Assembly: GCF_029871235.1 (NCBI RefSeq)
Contig: NZ_SSOM01000067.1
Location: 248,001 to 312,000 of the forward strand
Direction of reading: 5' to 3'
Source of the DNA: Pseudomonas sp. BN411
GTDB taxonomy: Bacteria > Pseudomonadota > Gammaproteobacteria > Pseudomonadales > Pseudomonadaceae
Length of the DNA stretch: 64,000 nucleotides
Below the pieces are notes generated by a model. That model had not been told where the DNA came from. It did no database searches and worked only from the letters and a program-made list of their open reading frames with translations. Made by a program: the position numbers and the translations under genes. Shown here one piece after another: positions 50,795-62,515 of this stretch. Position 1 is the first letter of the stretch. Each line of letters begins with the position of its first letter.

Positions 50795-50851
50795 GACATT
50801 TGCCGGGTCGGCCGACCCCGAGACCCGGCGAATCGCCTCACTTTCTGCTGA

Positions 50852-52174
<1,323 letters not shown>

Positions 52175-52193
52175 TCGGTTACGGTGAGCCATG

Positions 52194-52335
52194 TTGAAAT
52201 CAGGCGCTGAATGCATCTTTACTTCATGTAAACTTCGCAGCCACACCTGATTTCTCCTGGCCGGTCGTCTCCCGCCGCACGGCAGCGACGTAATCCGGTC
52301 AGGAATGGTAAAAGGGCAGCGCAAGCTGCCCTTTT
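52194..52335 (+). ncRNA. Candidate structured small RNA between eno and ftsB
   Basis: TTGAAA (52194-52199) and TTTACT (52218-52223), 18 bp apart, could be a promoter, and the region ends in a very strong terminator (52310-52335). In between AAATCAGG (52197-52204) pairs with CCTGATTT (52246-52253) around an inner TTTAC-TTCAT-GTAAA. It could be an independent sRNA or a processed eno 3' UTR; no conserved RNA family is recognised. Confidence 0.3.
52310..52335 (+). terminator. Strong terminator of eno, just upstream of ftsB
   Basis: AAAAGGGCAGC (52310-52320) pairs perfectly with GCTGCCCTTTT (52325-52335) around GCAA. It ends 22 bp before the ftsB ATG. Confidence 0.9.
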
Positions 52336-52357
52336 CGCATGGATACTCCCTGGCAAA

Positions 52358-52642
52358 ATGACTCGCCCTAACACTTACTGGTTGTTCGTTGTCCTCATCC
52401 TGCTGCTGGCTGGCCTGCAGTATCGTCTGTGGGTGGGCGACGGCAGCCTGGCGCAAGTCCAGGACCTGCAACGGCAGATCGCCGAGCAGCAAGGCGAAAA
52501 CGAACGCCTGCTGGAACGCAACCGTATCCTCGAAGCGGAAGTGATGGAGCTGAAAAAGGGTATGGAGACCGTCGAAGAGCGTGCTCGTCACGAACTGGGC
52601 ATGGTCAAGGAAGGCGAAACCCTCTACCAGATTGCCGAATGA
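52358..52642 (+). CDS. ftsB: Cell division protein FtsB
   Basis: FtsB joins FtsL and FtsQ in the divisome. The 94-residue bitopic protein has one N-terminal membrane helix (TYWLFVVLILLLAGLQYRLW) and a periplasmic coiled coil (LQRQIAEQQGENERLLERNR) ending in the ARHELGMVKEGETLYQI motif. Its stop overlaps the ispD start (ATGA). The usual ribosome binding site is not obvious. ftsB-ispD is a common gammaproteobacterial pair. Confidence 0.95.
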   Translation: MTRPNTYWLFVVLILLLAGLQYRLWVGDGSLAQVQDLQRQIAEQQGENERLLERNRILEAEVMELKKGMETVEERARHELGMVKEGETLYQIAE

Positions 52643-53324
52643 ACCAGGCCGATACTCCCTTCTTCTGGGCGGTGATCCCCGCCGCCGGCGTCGGTGCCCG
52701 CATGCGCGCCGACCGTCCCAAGCAATACCTCGAGCTTGCCGGGCGCACCATTCTCGAGCACAGCCTCGATTGTTTCCTCGACCATCCGCAGCTCAAGGGC
52801 TTGGTGATCAGCCTTTCCGTGGATGATCCCTACTGGCCGGCGCTGCCGTGTGCCAGCGACGAGCGCATTATCCGCGCCGACGGTGGCAAGGAGCGTGCGG
52901 ACTCGGTACTCAGTGCCCTGTTGCGACTGGCCGAAAACGGTGCCCGTGCACATGACTGGGTGCTGGTGCATGATGCGGCCCGGCCGAACCTGTCGCGTTT
53001 CGACCTCGACCTGTTGCTCGCCGAATTGGCCGATGACCCGGTGGGTGGCCTGCTCGCCGTTCCCGCACGGGATACCCTCAAGCGCGCCAGCGCAGATGGG
53101 CGTGTGGCGGAAACCGTCGATCGCAGCCTGATCTGGCAGGCCTACACGCCACAGATGTTCCGCTTCGGCGCGTTGCATCGCGCCTTGGCCGATGCTCTGG
53201 TTGCCGGCGTCGCCATCACCGATGAAGCCTCCGCCATGGAGTGGGCCGGCAATGCACCCAAGCTGGTGGAAGGCCGCGCCGACAACCTCAAGATCACTCG
53301 TCCCGAAGACCTCGACTGGCTGCG

Positions 53325-53349
<25 letters not shown>
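52639..53349 (+). CDS. ispD: 2-C-methyl-D-erythritol 4-phosphate cytidylyltransferase
   Basis: IspD couples CTP to MEP in isoprenoid synthesis. The 236-residue protein shows the nucleotide-binding AVIPAAGVGARMRADRPKQY, LVHDAARPNLSRFDL, and QAYTPQMFRFGAL, with DEASAMEW near the C terminus. ATG 52639 overlaps the ftsB stop; the open frame upstream lies in ftsB. Its 3' end overlaps the convergent gfnR by 25 bp. ispF lies 3 kb away, separated by the formaldehyde genes. Confidence 0.95.
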
Positions 53350-55455
<2,106 letters not shown>

Positions 55456-55516
55456 TCTGGCTGCCTGCCCGGGACCGCTTCGTCCGGTGCCGGGCCGGCT
55501 CAGGGGAGATCGCTCC

Positions 55517-56362
55517 ATGACCCTCGAAATCGTATCCAGCAACAAGAGCTTCGGCGGTTGGCACAAGCGTTACCGTCACCGCTCCACCAGCCTGAACTGC
55601 GACATGGTGTTCGCTGTGTACCTGCCGCCCCAGGCAGAGCAGGGCGCGAAGCTGCCGGTGCTCTACTGGCTGTCGGGGCTGACCTGCACCGACGAGAACT
55701 TCATGCAGAAAGCCGGTGCGCAGCGCCTGGCGGCGGAGCTCGGACTGATCATCGTCGCTCCGGACACCAGCCCCCGCGGCGCCGAAGTACCCGGCGACCC
55801 GGACAATGCCTGGGACTTTGGCCTGGGCGCGGGCTTCTACCTGAACGCCACCCAGGAGCCCTACGCGCGCCACTACCGTATGCATGACTACGTGGTGCAT
55901 GAGCTGCCGACGCTGATCGAGGCCAACTTCCCGGTGTCCGGGAAGCGCGGTATCAGTGGTCACTCCATGGGCGGCCACGGTGCGCTGGTGTGCGCCTTGC
56001 GTAATCCGGGGCGTTATCAGTCGCTGTCGGCATTCGCGCCGATCAGCAACCCGATGGCTTGTCCCTGGGGCGAAAAGGCCTTCAGCCGCTACCTGGGGGA
56101 CGATCGCGCCCGTTGGCGTGAATGGGATGCGAGCGTGCTGCTTGCCGAGGCCACTGAACGCTTGCCGATTCTGGTGGATCAGGGCGACCGCGATGACTTC
56201 CTCGCCAACCAGCTCAAACCCGAGGCGCTGCAAGCAGCGGCCAAGGCGGCGGGGCATTCCTTGACCCTGCGCCTGCAGCCGGGATACGACCACAGCTACT
56301 ACTTCATCGCCAGTTTCATCGGCGATCACCTGAAGCATCACGCCGAGGCCCTGAAGGGCTAA
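55517..56362 (+). CDS. fghA: S-formylglutathione hydrolase
   Basis: FghA hydrolyses S-formylglutathione to formate and glutathione. The 281-residue esterase-D-family protein has the nucleophile Ser150 in GISGHSMGGHGALVCAL, LSGLTCTDENFMQKAGAQR and the C-terminal acid/His in LVDQGDRDDF and GYDHSYYFI. ATG 55517 (MTLEIVSSNKSFGG) is the family start; GGAGA lies upstream. It forms an operon with adhC and ends in a terminator that abuts ispF. Confidence 0.95.
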   Translation: MTLEIVSSNKSFGGWHKRYRHRSTSLNCDMVFAVYLPPQAEQGAKLPVLYWLSGLTCTDENFMQKAGAQRLAAELGLIIVAPDTSPRGAEVPGDPDNAWDFGLGAGFYLNATQEPYARHYRMHDYVVHELPTLIEANFPVSGKRGISGHSMGGHGALVCALRNPGRYQSLSAFAPISNPMACPWGEKAFSRYLGDDRARWREWDASVLLAEATERLPILVDQGDRDDFLANQLKPEALQAAAKAAGHSLTLRLQPGYDHSYYFIASFIGDHLKHHAEALKG

Positions 56363-56375
56363 AGCGGGTAGAATC

Positions 56376-56405
56376 ACGCCCTGACTTTTCAGGGCGTTCT
56401 TCTTT
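56376..56405 (+). terminator. fghA terminator overlapping the ispF promoter
   Basis: ACGCCCTGA (56376-56384) pairs with TCAGGGCGT (56389-56397) around CTTT, followed by TCTTCTTT, and the ispF ATG is the next base (56406). A -10 TAGAAT (56369-56374) lies directly before the stem, so an ispF transcript would begin inside it. Confidence 0.75.
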
Positions 56406-56879
56406 ATGCGAATAGGCCACGGCTACGACGTACACCGCTTCGGCGATGGTGATTTCATCACCCTGGGCGGTGTGCGTATTCTCCACAAATTCGGACTCGT
56501 TGCCCATTCTGATGGCGACGTGCTGTTGCACGCGCTGTCCGATGCGCTGCTGGGGGCCGCCGCTTTGGGCGACATCGGCAAGCACTTCCCCGATACCGAC
56601 CCGCAGTTCAAGGGCGCCGACAGCCGCGCCCTGCTGCGCCATGTGGTGTCACTGGTGAAAGCCAAGGGCTGGAAAGTCGGTAACGTCGACGGAACCATCG
56701 TTGCCCAGGCGCCGAAGATGGCGCCGCACATCGAGGCCATGCGCGCGAATATCGCTGCCGATCTGGAGGTCGAACTGGATCAGGTCAACGTCAAGGCCAC
56801 CACCACCGAGAAGCTCGGCTTTACGGGGCGCGAGGAGGGCATCGCCGTACATGCGGTTGCCCTGCTGCTGCCGGTATGA
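56406..56879 (+). CDS. ispF: 2-C-methyl-D-erythritol 2,4-cyclodiphosphate synthase
   Basis: IspF cyclises CDP-ME 2-phosphate in the MEP pathway. The 157-residue protein has the zinc ligands Asp8 and His10 in [10 protein letters not shown] and His42 in [16 protein letters not shown], and [18 protein letters not shown] near the C terminus. There is no ribosome binding site: the start directly follows a terminator T tract. Its stop overlaps truD (ATGA). Confidence 0.95.
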   Translation: MRIGHGYDVHRFGDGDFITLGGVRILHKFGLVAHSDGDVLLHALSDALLGAAALGDIGKHFPDTDPQFKGADSRALLRHVVSLVKAKGWKVGNVDGTIVAQAPKMAPHIEAMRANIAADLEVELDQVNVKATTTEKLGFTGREEGIAVHAVALLLPV

Positions 56880-57934
56880 ACGAACTCGAACTGCTGGGCC
56901 CGCGGGCCCATGGCGAACCTCTCGGCCAAGCGCAACTGAAGGCCGTCGCGGAAGACTTCCAGGTTGACGAGGTGCTGGACATCCCGCTGGAAGGCGAGGG
57001 TGAGCACCTTTGGCTCTGGGTGGAAAAGCGCGAGCTGAACACCGAGGAAGCGGCACGGCGCATCGCCCGTGCTGCCGGCGTGCCATTGAAAGTAGTCAGC
57101 TACGCCGGGCTCAAGGATCGCCAGGCACTGACCCGCCAATGGTTCAGCCTGCACTTGCCGGGGAAAGCCGATCCGGACCTGTCCGCTGCCGAGAATGCCA
57201 GCCTGCGGATCCTCAAGAGCGTCCGCCACAAGCGCAAGCTGCAACGTGGTGCCCATTCCGCCAACGGTTTCACCCTGCGCCTGACCCGCCTGGTCGCTGA
57301 CCGGGAAGCGCTGGAGGCACGTCTGAAGCGGCTGGCCGAGGCCGGGGTACCCAACTACTTCGGCGTGCAGCGCTTCGGTCATGGTGGCGGCAACGTGGTC
57401 GATGCCCGCAACTTCGCCGAGCGCAAGGAACTGCCGGTGCAACGCAATGTGCGTTCGCGCCTGCTCTCCGCTGGGCGCAGCTTTGTCTTCAACCGGGTGC
57501 TGGCCGAGCGTATCGCAGCCGGAACCTGGAACCAGGCCCAGGTCGGTGATCTGCTCGCCTTCACCGATAGCCGCAGCTTTTTCATGGCAGGCGAGGCCGA
57601 GTGCAATGACCCGCGTCTCGCTCTGCTCGACCTGCACCCGACCGGTCCGCTCTGGGGCGAAGGAGATTCACCCGCCCAGGGACAGGCCCAAGTGCTGGAA
57701 GCGGCGGTAGCCGCGGGCGAGAAGGCACTTTGCCACTGGCTGGCCGAAGCGGGAATGGCGCACGAACGGCGCATTCTGCGCCTCCCCATCGGCGGTCTGA
57801 CGTGGCATTATCCCGAGCCTGACGTTCTGCAACTGGAATTCGTCCTGCCGGCTGGATGCTTCGCCACCGCAGTGGTGCGTGAGCTCGTCGATCTGCTGCC
57901 GGCGGGGCAGACGGAAAACCCATGCGCATTCTGA
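56876..57934 (+). CDS. truD: tRNA pseudouridine(13) synthase
   Basis: TruD makes pseudouridine 13 in tRNA(Glu). The 352-residue protein has the catalytic Asp81 in [28 protein letters not shown] and NCF-type [11 protein letters not shown]. It overlaps ispF by 4 bp and surE by 13 bp. ispD/ispF-truD-surE-pcm-nlpD-rpoS is a well-known gammaproteobacterial order. Confidence 0.95.
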   Translation: MNELELLGPRAHGEPLGQAQLKAVAEDFQVDEVLDIPLEGEGEHLWLWVEKRELNTEEAARRIARAAGVPLKVVSYAGLKDRQALTRQWFSLHLPGKADPDLSAAENASLRILKSVRHKRKLQRGAHSANGFTLRLTRLVADREALEARLKRLAEAGVPNYFGVQRFGHGGGNVVDARNFAERKELPVQRNVRSRLLSAGRSFVFNRVLAERIAAGTWNQAQVGDLLAFTDSRSFFMAGEAECNDPRLALLDLHPTGPLWGEGDSPAQGQAQVLEAAVAAGEKALCHWLAEAGMAHERRILRLPIGGLTWHYPEPDVLQLEFVLPAGCFATAVVRELVDLLPAGQTENPCAF

Positions 57935-58671
57935 TTTCCAACGACGACGGGGTGAACGCACCCGGTCTCGCCGCTCTGCATGGTGCGCTCAAGGATTACG
58001 CCGAATGCGTGGTCATCGCACCGGACCAGGACAAGAGTGGTGCCAGCAGTTCCCTGACCCTGGACCGCCCGCTTCACCCCAGTACGCTGGAGAACGGATT
58101 CATCAGCCTCAACGGCACGCCGACCGATTGCGTCCATCTCGGACTCAACGGCCTGCTCGAGGAGCTGCCGGATATGGTGGTGTCGGGCATCAACCTCGGC
58201 GCCAACCTGGGTGACGACGTGCTCTATTCGGGCACCGTAGCCGCCGCATTGGAAGGGCGCTTCCTCGGCTTGCCGGCATTCGCCTTTTCGCTGCTGTCGC
58301 GCCAGGCGGACAACTTGCCCGCTGCTGCCTACATCGCACGTCGGCTGGTGGCCGCCCATGATCAGCTCGACCTGCCGCCGCGCACCGTGCTCAACGTGAA
58401 CATTCCCAACCTTCCGCTGGAGCGCATCCGGGGAATCCAGCTGACCCGTCTCGGCCATCGCGCGCGCGCGGCAGCCCCGGTGAAGGTGGTCAATCCACGG
58501 GGCAAGGAGGGATACTGGATTTCCGCGGCCGGTGACGCCGAGGACGGCGGCCCGGGCACGGATTTCCATGCGGTGATGCAGGGCTATGTGTCCATCACGC
58601 CCCTGCAGCTCGATCGGACTTTCAACGAGGCCTTCCAGGGTCTCGATAGCTGGTTGGAGGGCCTGCTCTGA
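57922..58671 (+). CDS. surE: 5'-nucleotidase SurE
   Basis: SurE is a stationary-phase nucleotidase (5'/3'-nucleotide and exopolyphosphate phosphatase in E. coli). The 249-residue protein shows the metal-binding Asp8-Asp9 in [31 protein letters not shown] and [20 protein letters not shown]. It overlaps truD by 13 bp and pcm by 1 bp (TGATG). Confidence 0.96.
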   Translation: MRILISNDDGVNAPGLAALHGALKDYAECVVIAPDQDKSGASSSLTLDRPLHPSTLENGFISLNGTPTDCVHLGLNGLLEELPDMVVSGINLGANLGDDVLYSGTVAAALEGRFLGLPAFAFSLLSRQADNLPAAAYIARRLVAAHDQLDLPPRTVLNVNIPNLPLERIRGIQLTRLGHRARAAAPVKVVNPRGKEGYWISAAGDAEDGGPGTDFHAVMQGYVSITPLQLDRTFNEAFQGLDSWLEGLL

Positions 58672-59348
58672 TGTCCCGGGAACAGGACGACCTGATGCGC
58701 CGCGGGATCGGCATGACCTCCCAGCGGACCCGTGAGCGCCTTATCCAGCGTCTGTACGAGGAAGGGCTGTCCAACGCCCGCGTGCTCGAAACCATTCGCC
58801 GGACACCGCGTCACCTGTTCGTCGATGAGGCACTCGCCCATCGCGCCTACGAAGACACCGCACTGCCGATCGGGCACAACCAGACCATCTCCCAGCCCTA
58901 TATGGTTGCGCGGATGACCGAGCTGCTGCTGGCGGCCGGCCCCCTGGATAAGGTGCTGGAAATCGGCACCGGCTCGGGCTACCAGACCGCTATCCTGGCG
59001 CAGCTGGTCGAGCGGGTGTTTTCCGTGGAGCGCATCCAGGTCCTGCAGGACAAGGCCAAGGAGCGGCTGGCAGTACTCAACCTGCGCAACGTGGTGTTCC
59101 GCTGGGGCGACGGTTGGGAAGGCTGGCCGGCGCTGGCCCCCTATAACGGCATCATCGTCACGGCGGCAGCTGCGGATGTACCCCAGGCACTGCTGGACCA
59201 ACTGGCTCCGGGTGGGCGCCTGGTGATTCCGGTAGGCGCCGGCGACGTCCAGCAACTGATGCTGATCATCCGCGAAGAGCAGGGCTTCACCCGTCACGTA
59301 CTCGATGCGGTGCGATTCGTTCCTTTGCTGAGCGGGCCACTGGCCTGA
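58671..59348 (+). CDS. pcm: Protein-L-isoaspartate O-methyltransferase
   Basis: Pcm methylates isoaspartyl residues so that damaged proteins can revert. The 225-residue protein has the SAM motif [20 protein letters not shown], the substrate-binding [16 protein letters not shown], and [10 protein letters not shown]. It overlaps surE. The 12-15 residue N-terminal extension [12 protein letters not shown] is typical for Pseudomonas. nlpD follows after about 150 bp holding a short hairpin (CCGCCT at about 59405 with AGGCGG at about 59427). Confidence 0.95.
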   Translation: MSREQDDLMRRGIGMTSQRTRERLIQRLYEEGLSNARVLETIRRTPRHLFVDEALAHRAYEDTALPIGHNQTISQPYMVARMTELLLAAGPLDKVLEIGTGSGYQTAILAQLVERVFSVERIQVLQDKAKERLAVLNLRNVVFRWGDGWEGWPALAPYNGIIVTAAAADVPQALLDQLAPGGRLVIPVGAGDVQQLMLIIREEQGFTRHVLDAVRFVPLLSGPLA

Positions 59349-59497
59349 GTCGCAAACAGGGAACCCACATCGTGGGCAACTATCTGATGCACCGCCAAGC
59401 CGTCCGCCTGCTGTACTTTGTGCGGTAGGCGGCTGGCTCGTCCGGATATTTCCGGCACAATAAATAACACCTAGGAATGTTGGGAAAGGGGACAAGA

Positions 59498-60379
59498 GTG
59501 AGCCTGATGGCCATTCGGCAGTGGATTCGCATGGGGAATGGGCTCACCTGGTTGCCCGCGGTCGCCGCTGGCATCCTGCTGGCCGGCTGTTCCAGCACCC
59601 AGAAAGACGGTGTAAACGTGGTCGACCGCAATCAACCGGGATCGACCTCCGCACCGCAACGGCAACCCGTCACCAGCGGCCAGTACCGCGTTCAACGTGG
59701 CGATACGCTCTATTCCATTGCATTTCGCTTCGGTTGGGACTGGAAAGCCCTCGCCGCGCGCAACGGCATCCCCGCCCCCTACGTGATTCGCCCGGGTCAG
59801 ATCATCCGGTTCGATGGACAGCCGGGCCAGGCGCGTCCGACTGCGGTTGCCACCGCCCCTGCGGTGACCAATCCAAGGGCTGGAAGCAGTGCTTCGACCC
59901 GTCCGCCTGTGCAGGCCCAGCAACCGGCCGTCCGCCCTCAAACACCGGCGCCGCAACCGGTGGTGACTGCGCCAGCAACTCCGTCGAACACGTCTACTAC
60001 GCGCTCTGCAGCCGGTTGGGTGTGGCCCGCAAACGGCGCTCTCATCGGGCGTTTTTCGTCAAACGGCAGTTTGAATAAAGGGATTGATATCGCTGGGGAA
60101 TTAGGCCAGCCTGTCTTGGCTGCGTCAGACGGATCAGTTGTTTATGCCGGAAGTGGATTACGGGGCTACGGCGAACTGGTCATCATCAAACACAGCGATA
60201 CCTACGTAAGCGCCTATGGTCATAACCGCAGGTTGCTGGTGCGGGAGGGACAGCAGGTCAAGGTCGGGCAGACAATTGCCGAGATGGGCTCAACGGGGAC
60301 TGACCGGGTGAAGCTTCATTTTGAAATTCGCCGTCAAGGTAAACCTGTAGATCCGCTGCAATACCTGCCACGTCGTTGA
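59498..60379 (+). CDS. nlpD: Murein hydrolase activator NlpD (LysM plus LytM lipoprotein)
   Basis: NlpD activates an amidase (AmiC in E. coli) during cell separation. The 293-residue lipoprotein has the lipobox LAGC, a LysM domain (GQYRVQRGDTLYSIAFRFGW), a Pro/Ala-rich linker and a C-terminal M23/LytM domain. The zinc-binding His of active M23 peptidases is replaced: NKGIDIAG instead of H-x-G-x-D, and KLHFE instead of H-x-H. It is thus predicted to be inactive and regulatory. GTG 59498 is chosen on AAGGGGA; ATG 59507 is possible. An rpoS promoter inside nlpD is known in E. coli and likely here. Confidence 0.92.
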   Translation: MSLMAIRQWIRMGNGLTWLPAVAAGILLAGCSSTQKDGVNVVDRNQPGSTSAPQRQPVTSGQYRVQRGDTLYSIAFRFGWDWKALAARNGIPAPYVIRPGQIIRFDGQPGQARPTAVATAPAVTNPRAGSSASTRPPVQAQQPAVRPQTPAPQPVVTAPATPSNTSTTRSAAGWVWPANGALIGRFSSNGSLNKGIDIAGELGQPVLAASDGSVVYAGSGLRGYGELVIIKHSDTYVSAYGHNRRLLVREGQQVKVGQTIAEMGSTGTDRVKLHFEIRRQGKPVDPLQYLPRR

Positions 60380-60389
60380 TCTGTTTTTC

Positions 60390-60487
60390 AGCCCGTTCCA
60401 CCACGTGGTAAGGACGGGCTCAGGCGGCGCCAGGGATATAAGGCTTCGCCGGGGCTTGTTGTCGAACTCAGCAAGGGACAACAACAA
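60390..60487 (+). promoter_or_regulatory. rpoS leader: hairpin and A-rich motif at the start codon
   Basis: AGCCCGT (60391-60397) pairs with ACGGGCT (60414-60420), with an inner palindrome ACCACGTGGT. AAGGGA (60473-60478) is the ribosome binding site, and AACAACAA (60480-60487) fits the AAnAAnAA Crc/Hfq motif, ending at the A of ATG. The hairpin has no T tract, so it is a leader fold. Regulation through these features is inferred. Confidence 0.45.
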
Positions 60488-61491
60488 TGGCACTCAATAA
60501 AGAAGCGCCGGAGTTTGACGTCGATGACGAACTGCTCATTCTTGAGCCAGGCGTCATTTTGGATGAAGCGTTGAGCGAGGAGAACGACGCGCCTCTGCCC
60601 ACCGCGAAATCCCGGCATTCGAGCTCACCCAAGCAGCACAAGTACATCGACTACAGTCGTGCACTCGACGCGACCCAGCTTTACCTCAACGAAATCGGCT
60701 TTTCCCCCCTGCTAACCCCGGAAGAAGAAGTGCACTTCGCGCGCCTTGCGCAGCGCGGTGATCCTGCCGGGCGCAAGCGCATGATCGAAAGCAACCTCCG
60801 CCTTGTGGTGAAGATCGCGCGACGCTACGTCAATCGCGGCCTGTCGCTGCTCGACCTGATCGAAGAGGGCAACCTCGGTTTGATCCGCGCGGTTGAAAAG
60901 TTCGATCCAGAACGGGGCTTCCGATTCTCTACCTACGCGACCTGGTGGATCCGTCAGACCATTGAACGGGCCATCATGAACCAGACCCGGACCATCCGCC
61001 TGCCGATCCATGTGGTCAAGGAACTCAACGTCTACCTGCGGGCTGCACGTGAGTTGACCCACAAGCTGGATCACGAGCCTTCGCCTGAAGAAATCGCCAA
61101 CCTGCTGGAAAAACCGGTGGACGAGGTCAAGCGCATGCTCGGTCTCAACGAGCGGGTGACTTCGGTGGATGTTTCTCTCGGCCCGGACTCCGACAAGACC
61201 CTGTTGGACACCCTGACCGACGATCGTCCCACCGACCCGTGCGAGTTGTTGCAGGATGACGATCTCTCGCAAAGCATCGATCAGTGGCTGTCCGAACTGA
61301 CCGACAAGCAACGTGAGGTTGTGGTGCGTCGTTTTGGTCTGCGTGGCCACGAGAGCTGCACGCTTGAGGAAGTGGGCCAGGAGATCGGCCTGACCCGCGA
61401 GCGGGTGCGGCAAATCCAGGTTGAAGCGCTGAAGCGTCTCCGGGAAATCCTGGAGAAGAATGGTCTGTCCAGTGATGCGCTGTTCCAGTAG
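60487..61491 (+). CDS. rpoS: RNA polymerase sigma factor RpoS
   Basis: RpoS directs stationary-phase and stress transcription. The 334-residue sigma-70-family protein has region 1.2 ([20 protein letters not shown]), region 2 ([39 protein letters not shown]), region 3, and region 4.2 ([20 protein letters not shown]). Length equals P. aeruginosa RpoS. It ends in a perfect terminator (61507-61534) and is followed by the GacA-controlled rsmZ RNA gene. Confidence 0.98.
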   Translation: MALNKEAPEFDVDDELLILEPGVILDEALSEENDAPLPTAKSRHSSSPKQHKYIDYSRALDATQLYLNEIGFSPLLTPEEEVHFARLAQRGDPAGRKRMIESNLRLVVKIARRYVNRGLSLLDLIEEGNLGLIRAVEKFDPERGFRFSTYATWWIRQTIERAIMNQTRTIRLPIHVVKELNVYLRAARELTHKLDHEPSPEEIANLLEKPVDEVKRMLGLNERVTSVDVSLGPDSDKTLLDTLTDDRPTDPCELLQDDDLSQSIDQWLSELTDKQREVVVRRFGLRGHESCTLEEVGQEIGLTRERVRQIQVEALKRLREILEKNGLSSDALFQ

Positions 61492-61506
61492 CGTTTGAAA
61501 GATTCG

Positions 61507-61534
61507 AAAAAGCCCGGCCTTGGCCGGGCTTTTT
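61507..61534 (+). terminator. Terminator of rpoS
   Basis: AAAAAGCCCGGCC (61507-61519) pairs perfectly with GGCCGGGCTTTTT (61522-61534) around TT. It is symmetric, so it may work in both directions. Confidence 0.93.
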
Positions 61535-61664
61535 CATTGTGGCTTCTGGCATTTCCCGGTGCGCATATGTCGGCCTTCACGAGATCACTTGCGAACTCGA
61601 AGTATCAATGCAGACGAAGATGCCTTGATCGCGGCCCAATCGCGTCCATTTTTTAGCGTTGCCT

Positions 61665-61682
61665 TGTAAGTCATTGCTTACA
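61665..61682 (+). promoter_or_regulatory. GacA upstream activating site of rsmZ
   Basis: TGTAAGTCATTGCTTACA matches the GacA consensus TGTAAG-N6-CTTACA at every fixed base. It lies 176 bp before the predicted rsmZ start, the known spacing in pseudomonads. Confidence 0.92.
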
Positions 61683-61821
61683 CGCCATGTACGTGATCTG
61701 AGGAAGTTGCTGCTCGCCAATGGAGAGTTTAATGTTGAGAATATTTTTAAGTTGTTGATATTAAAGGATTTTATTTTTATCGTTATGACATTTTCAGGCG
61801 TCGAGACGTTGTTTCGCCAAC

Positions 61822-61849
61822 TTGATCCGTCCTCGTGGATCGCTAATAT
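61822..61849 (+). promoter_or_regulatory. rsmZ core promoter
   Basis: The -35 TTGATC (61822-61827) and -10 TAATAT (61844-61849) are separated by 16 bp. The predicted start is at about 61858. Confidence 0.75.
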
Positions 61850-61857
61850 CACCCTTG

Positions 61858-61988
61858 CGTACAGGATGTATGCGGGTTGATAAGGATATCGACCAAGGAC
61901 ATCGCCGGATGCGATTCATCAGGATGATGAGCAAGGACTACAGGGAATATGGACAAAAGAGTGGGCGGGTATCCCCCGCCCCTTTTTT
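61858..61988 (+). ncRNA. rsmZ: RsmZ regulatory RNA (RsmA/CsrA-sequestering)
   Basis: RsmZ titrates the translational repressor RsmA and so relays GacS/GacA signalling. In about 131 bases there are eight GGA motifs, several in hairpin loops: CGTACA-GGA-TGTATG (61858-61872), GATA-AGGA-TATC, ATCGC-CGGAT-GCGAT and CATC-AGGAT-GATG. A terminator GGGCGGG/CCCGCCC followed by CTTTTTT (61963-61988) ends it. Its place between rpoS and fdxA is the P. aeruginosa location. The mapped ends are predictions. Confidence 0.92.
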
Positions 61989-62003
61989 CGCCCGCAGGAA
62001 AGC

Positions 62004-62030
62004 AAAAGGCCCGCAGATGCGGGCCTTTTT
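62004..62030. terminator. Bidirectional terminator, fdxA side
   Basis: AAAAGGCCCGCA (62004-62015) pairs with TGCGGGCCTTTT (62018-62029) around GA. T-rich on both strands, it ends fdxA (minus) and backs up the rsmZ terminator. Confidence 0.85.
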
Positions 62031-62051
62031 GCGTTCGGACGCTGAGCGGGA

Positions 62052-62375
62052 TCAGCGCGCCAGATGTTCCAGCTTGCCTTTGACGCCGTCCCATTCTTCG
62101 GCGTCAGCCAGGGCATCTTTCTTCTCGGTGATGTTCGGCCAGACTTCGGCCAGATCACGGTTCAGCTCGATGAACTCCTGCATGTCCTCAGGCACTTCAT
62201 CCTCGGAGAAGATGGCTTGCGCCGGGCATTCTGGCTCGCACAGTGCGCAGTCGATGCACTCATCCGGGTGAATGACCAGGAAGTTCGGGCCTTCGTAGAA
62301 GCAGTCCACCGGACAGACTTCCACACAGTCGGTGTATTTGCATTTGATGCAGTTGTCGGTGACGACGAAGGTCAT
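62052..62375 (-). CDS. fdxA: Seven-iron ferredoxin FdxA
   Basis: This 107-residue ferredoxin carries one [3Fe-4S] and one [4Fe-4S] cluster. The Cys pattern is [17 protein letters not shown] in the first part and [12 protein letters not shown] in the second, followed by the C-terminal extension typical of the Azotobacter FdI-like family. ATG 62375 ([13 protein letters not shown]) is chosen because GAGGAG lies upstream. It is oriented the opposite way to rsmZ and lies downstream of mutS on the minus strand. Confidence 0.96.
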   Translation of the reverse strand: MTFVVTDNCIKCKYTDCVEVCPVDCFYEGPNFLVIHPDECIDCALCEPECPAQAIFSEDEVPEDMQEFIELNRDLAEVWPNITEKKDALADAEEWDGVKGKLEHLAR

Positions 62376-62515
62376 TTCTATTCTTCTCCTCAAGCGGCGG
62401 CTCGGAAGCCTTCTATGTCCGGCTTCTCGGCTCTGGAACTCACGGCGCCGGGCAGGCTGAATCCCGGGTGTCTTCCAGAGCGCGCGGGATTCTAGCAGCT
62501 TGTGCGGTTCAGGGG

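Larger units (their letters stand above)
61535..61857. other. AT-rich upstream region of rsmZ (gene-free, 323 bp)
   Basis: There is no gene. It contains the GacA site (61665-61682), an unusually AT-rich tract (about 61726-61800) unlike the GC-rich surroundings, and the rsmZ core promoter. In P. aeruginosa the H-NS-like proteins MvaT and MvaU bind the rsmZ upstream region; this tract is a plausible target. Confidence 0.75.

Noticed and set aside
61659-62271. Small open frames over the rsmZ region
   Set aside because: They cross the GacA site, the RsmZ RNA and terminators; the RNA gene explains the sequence.
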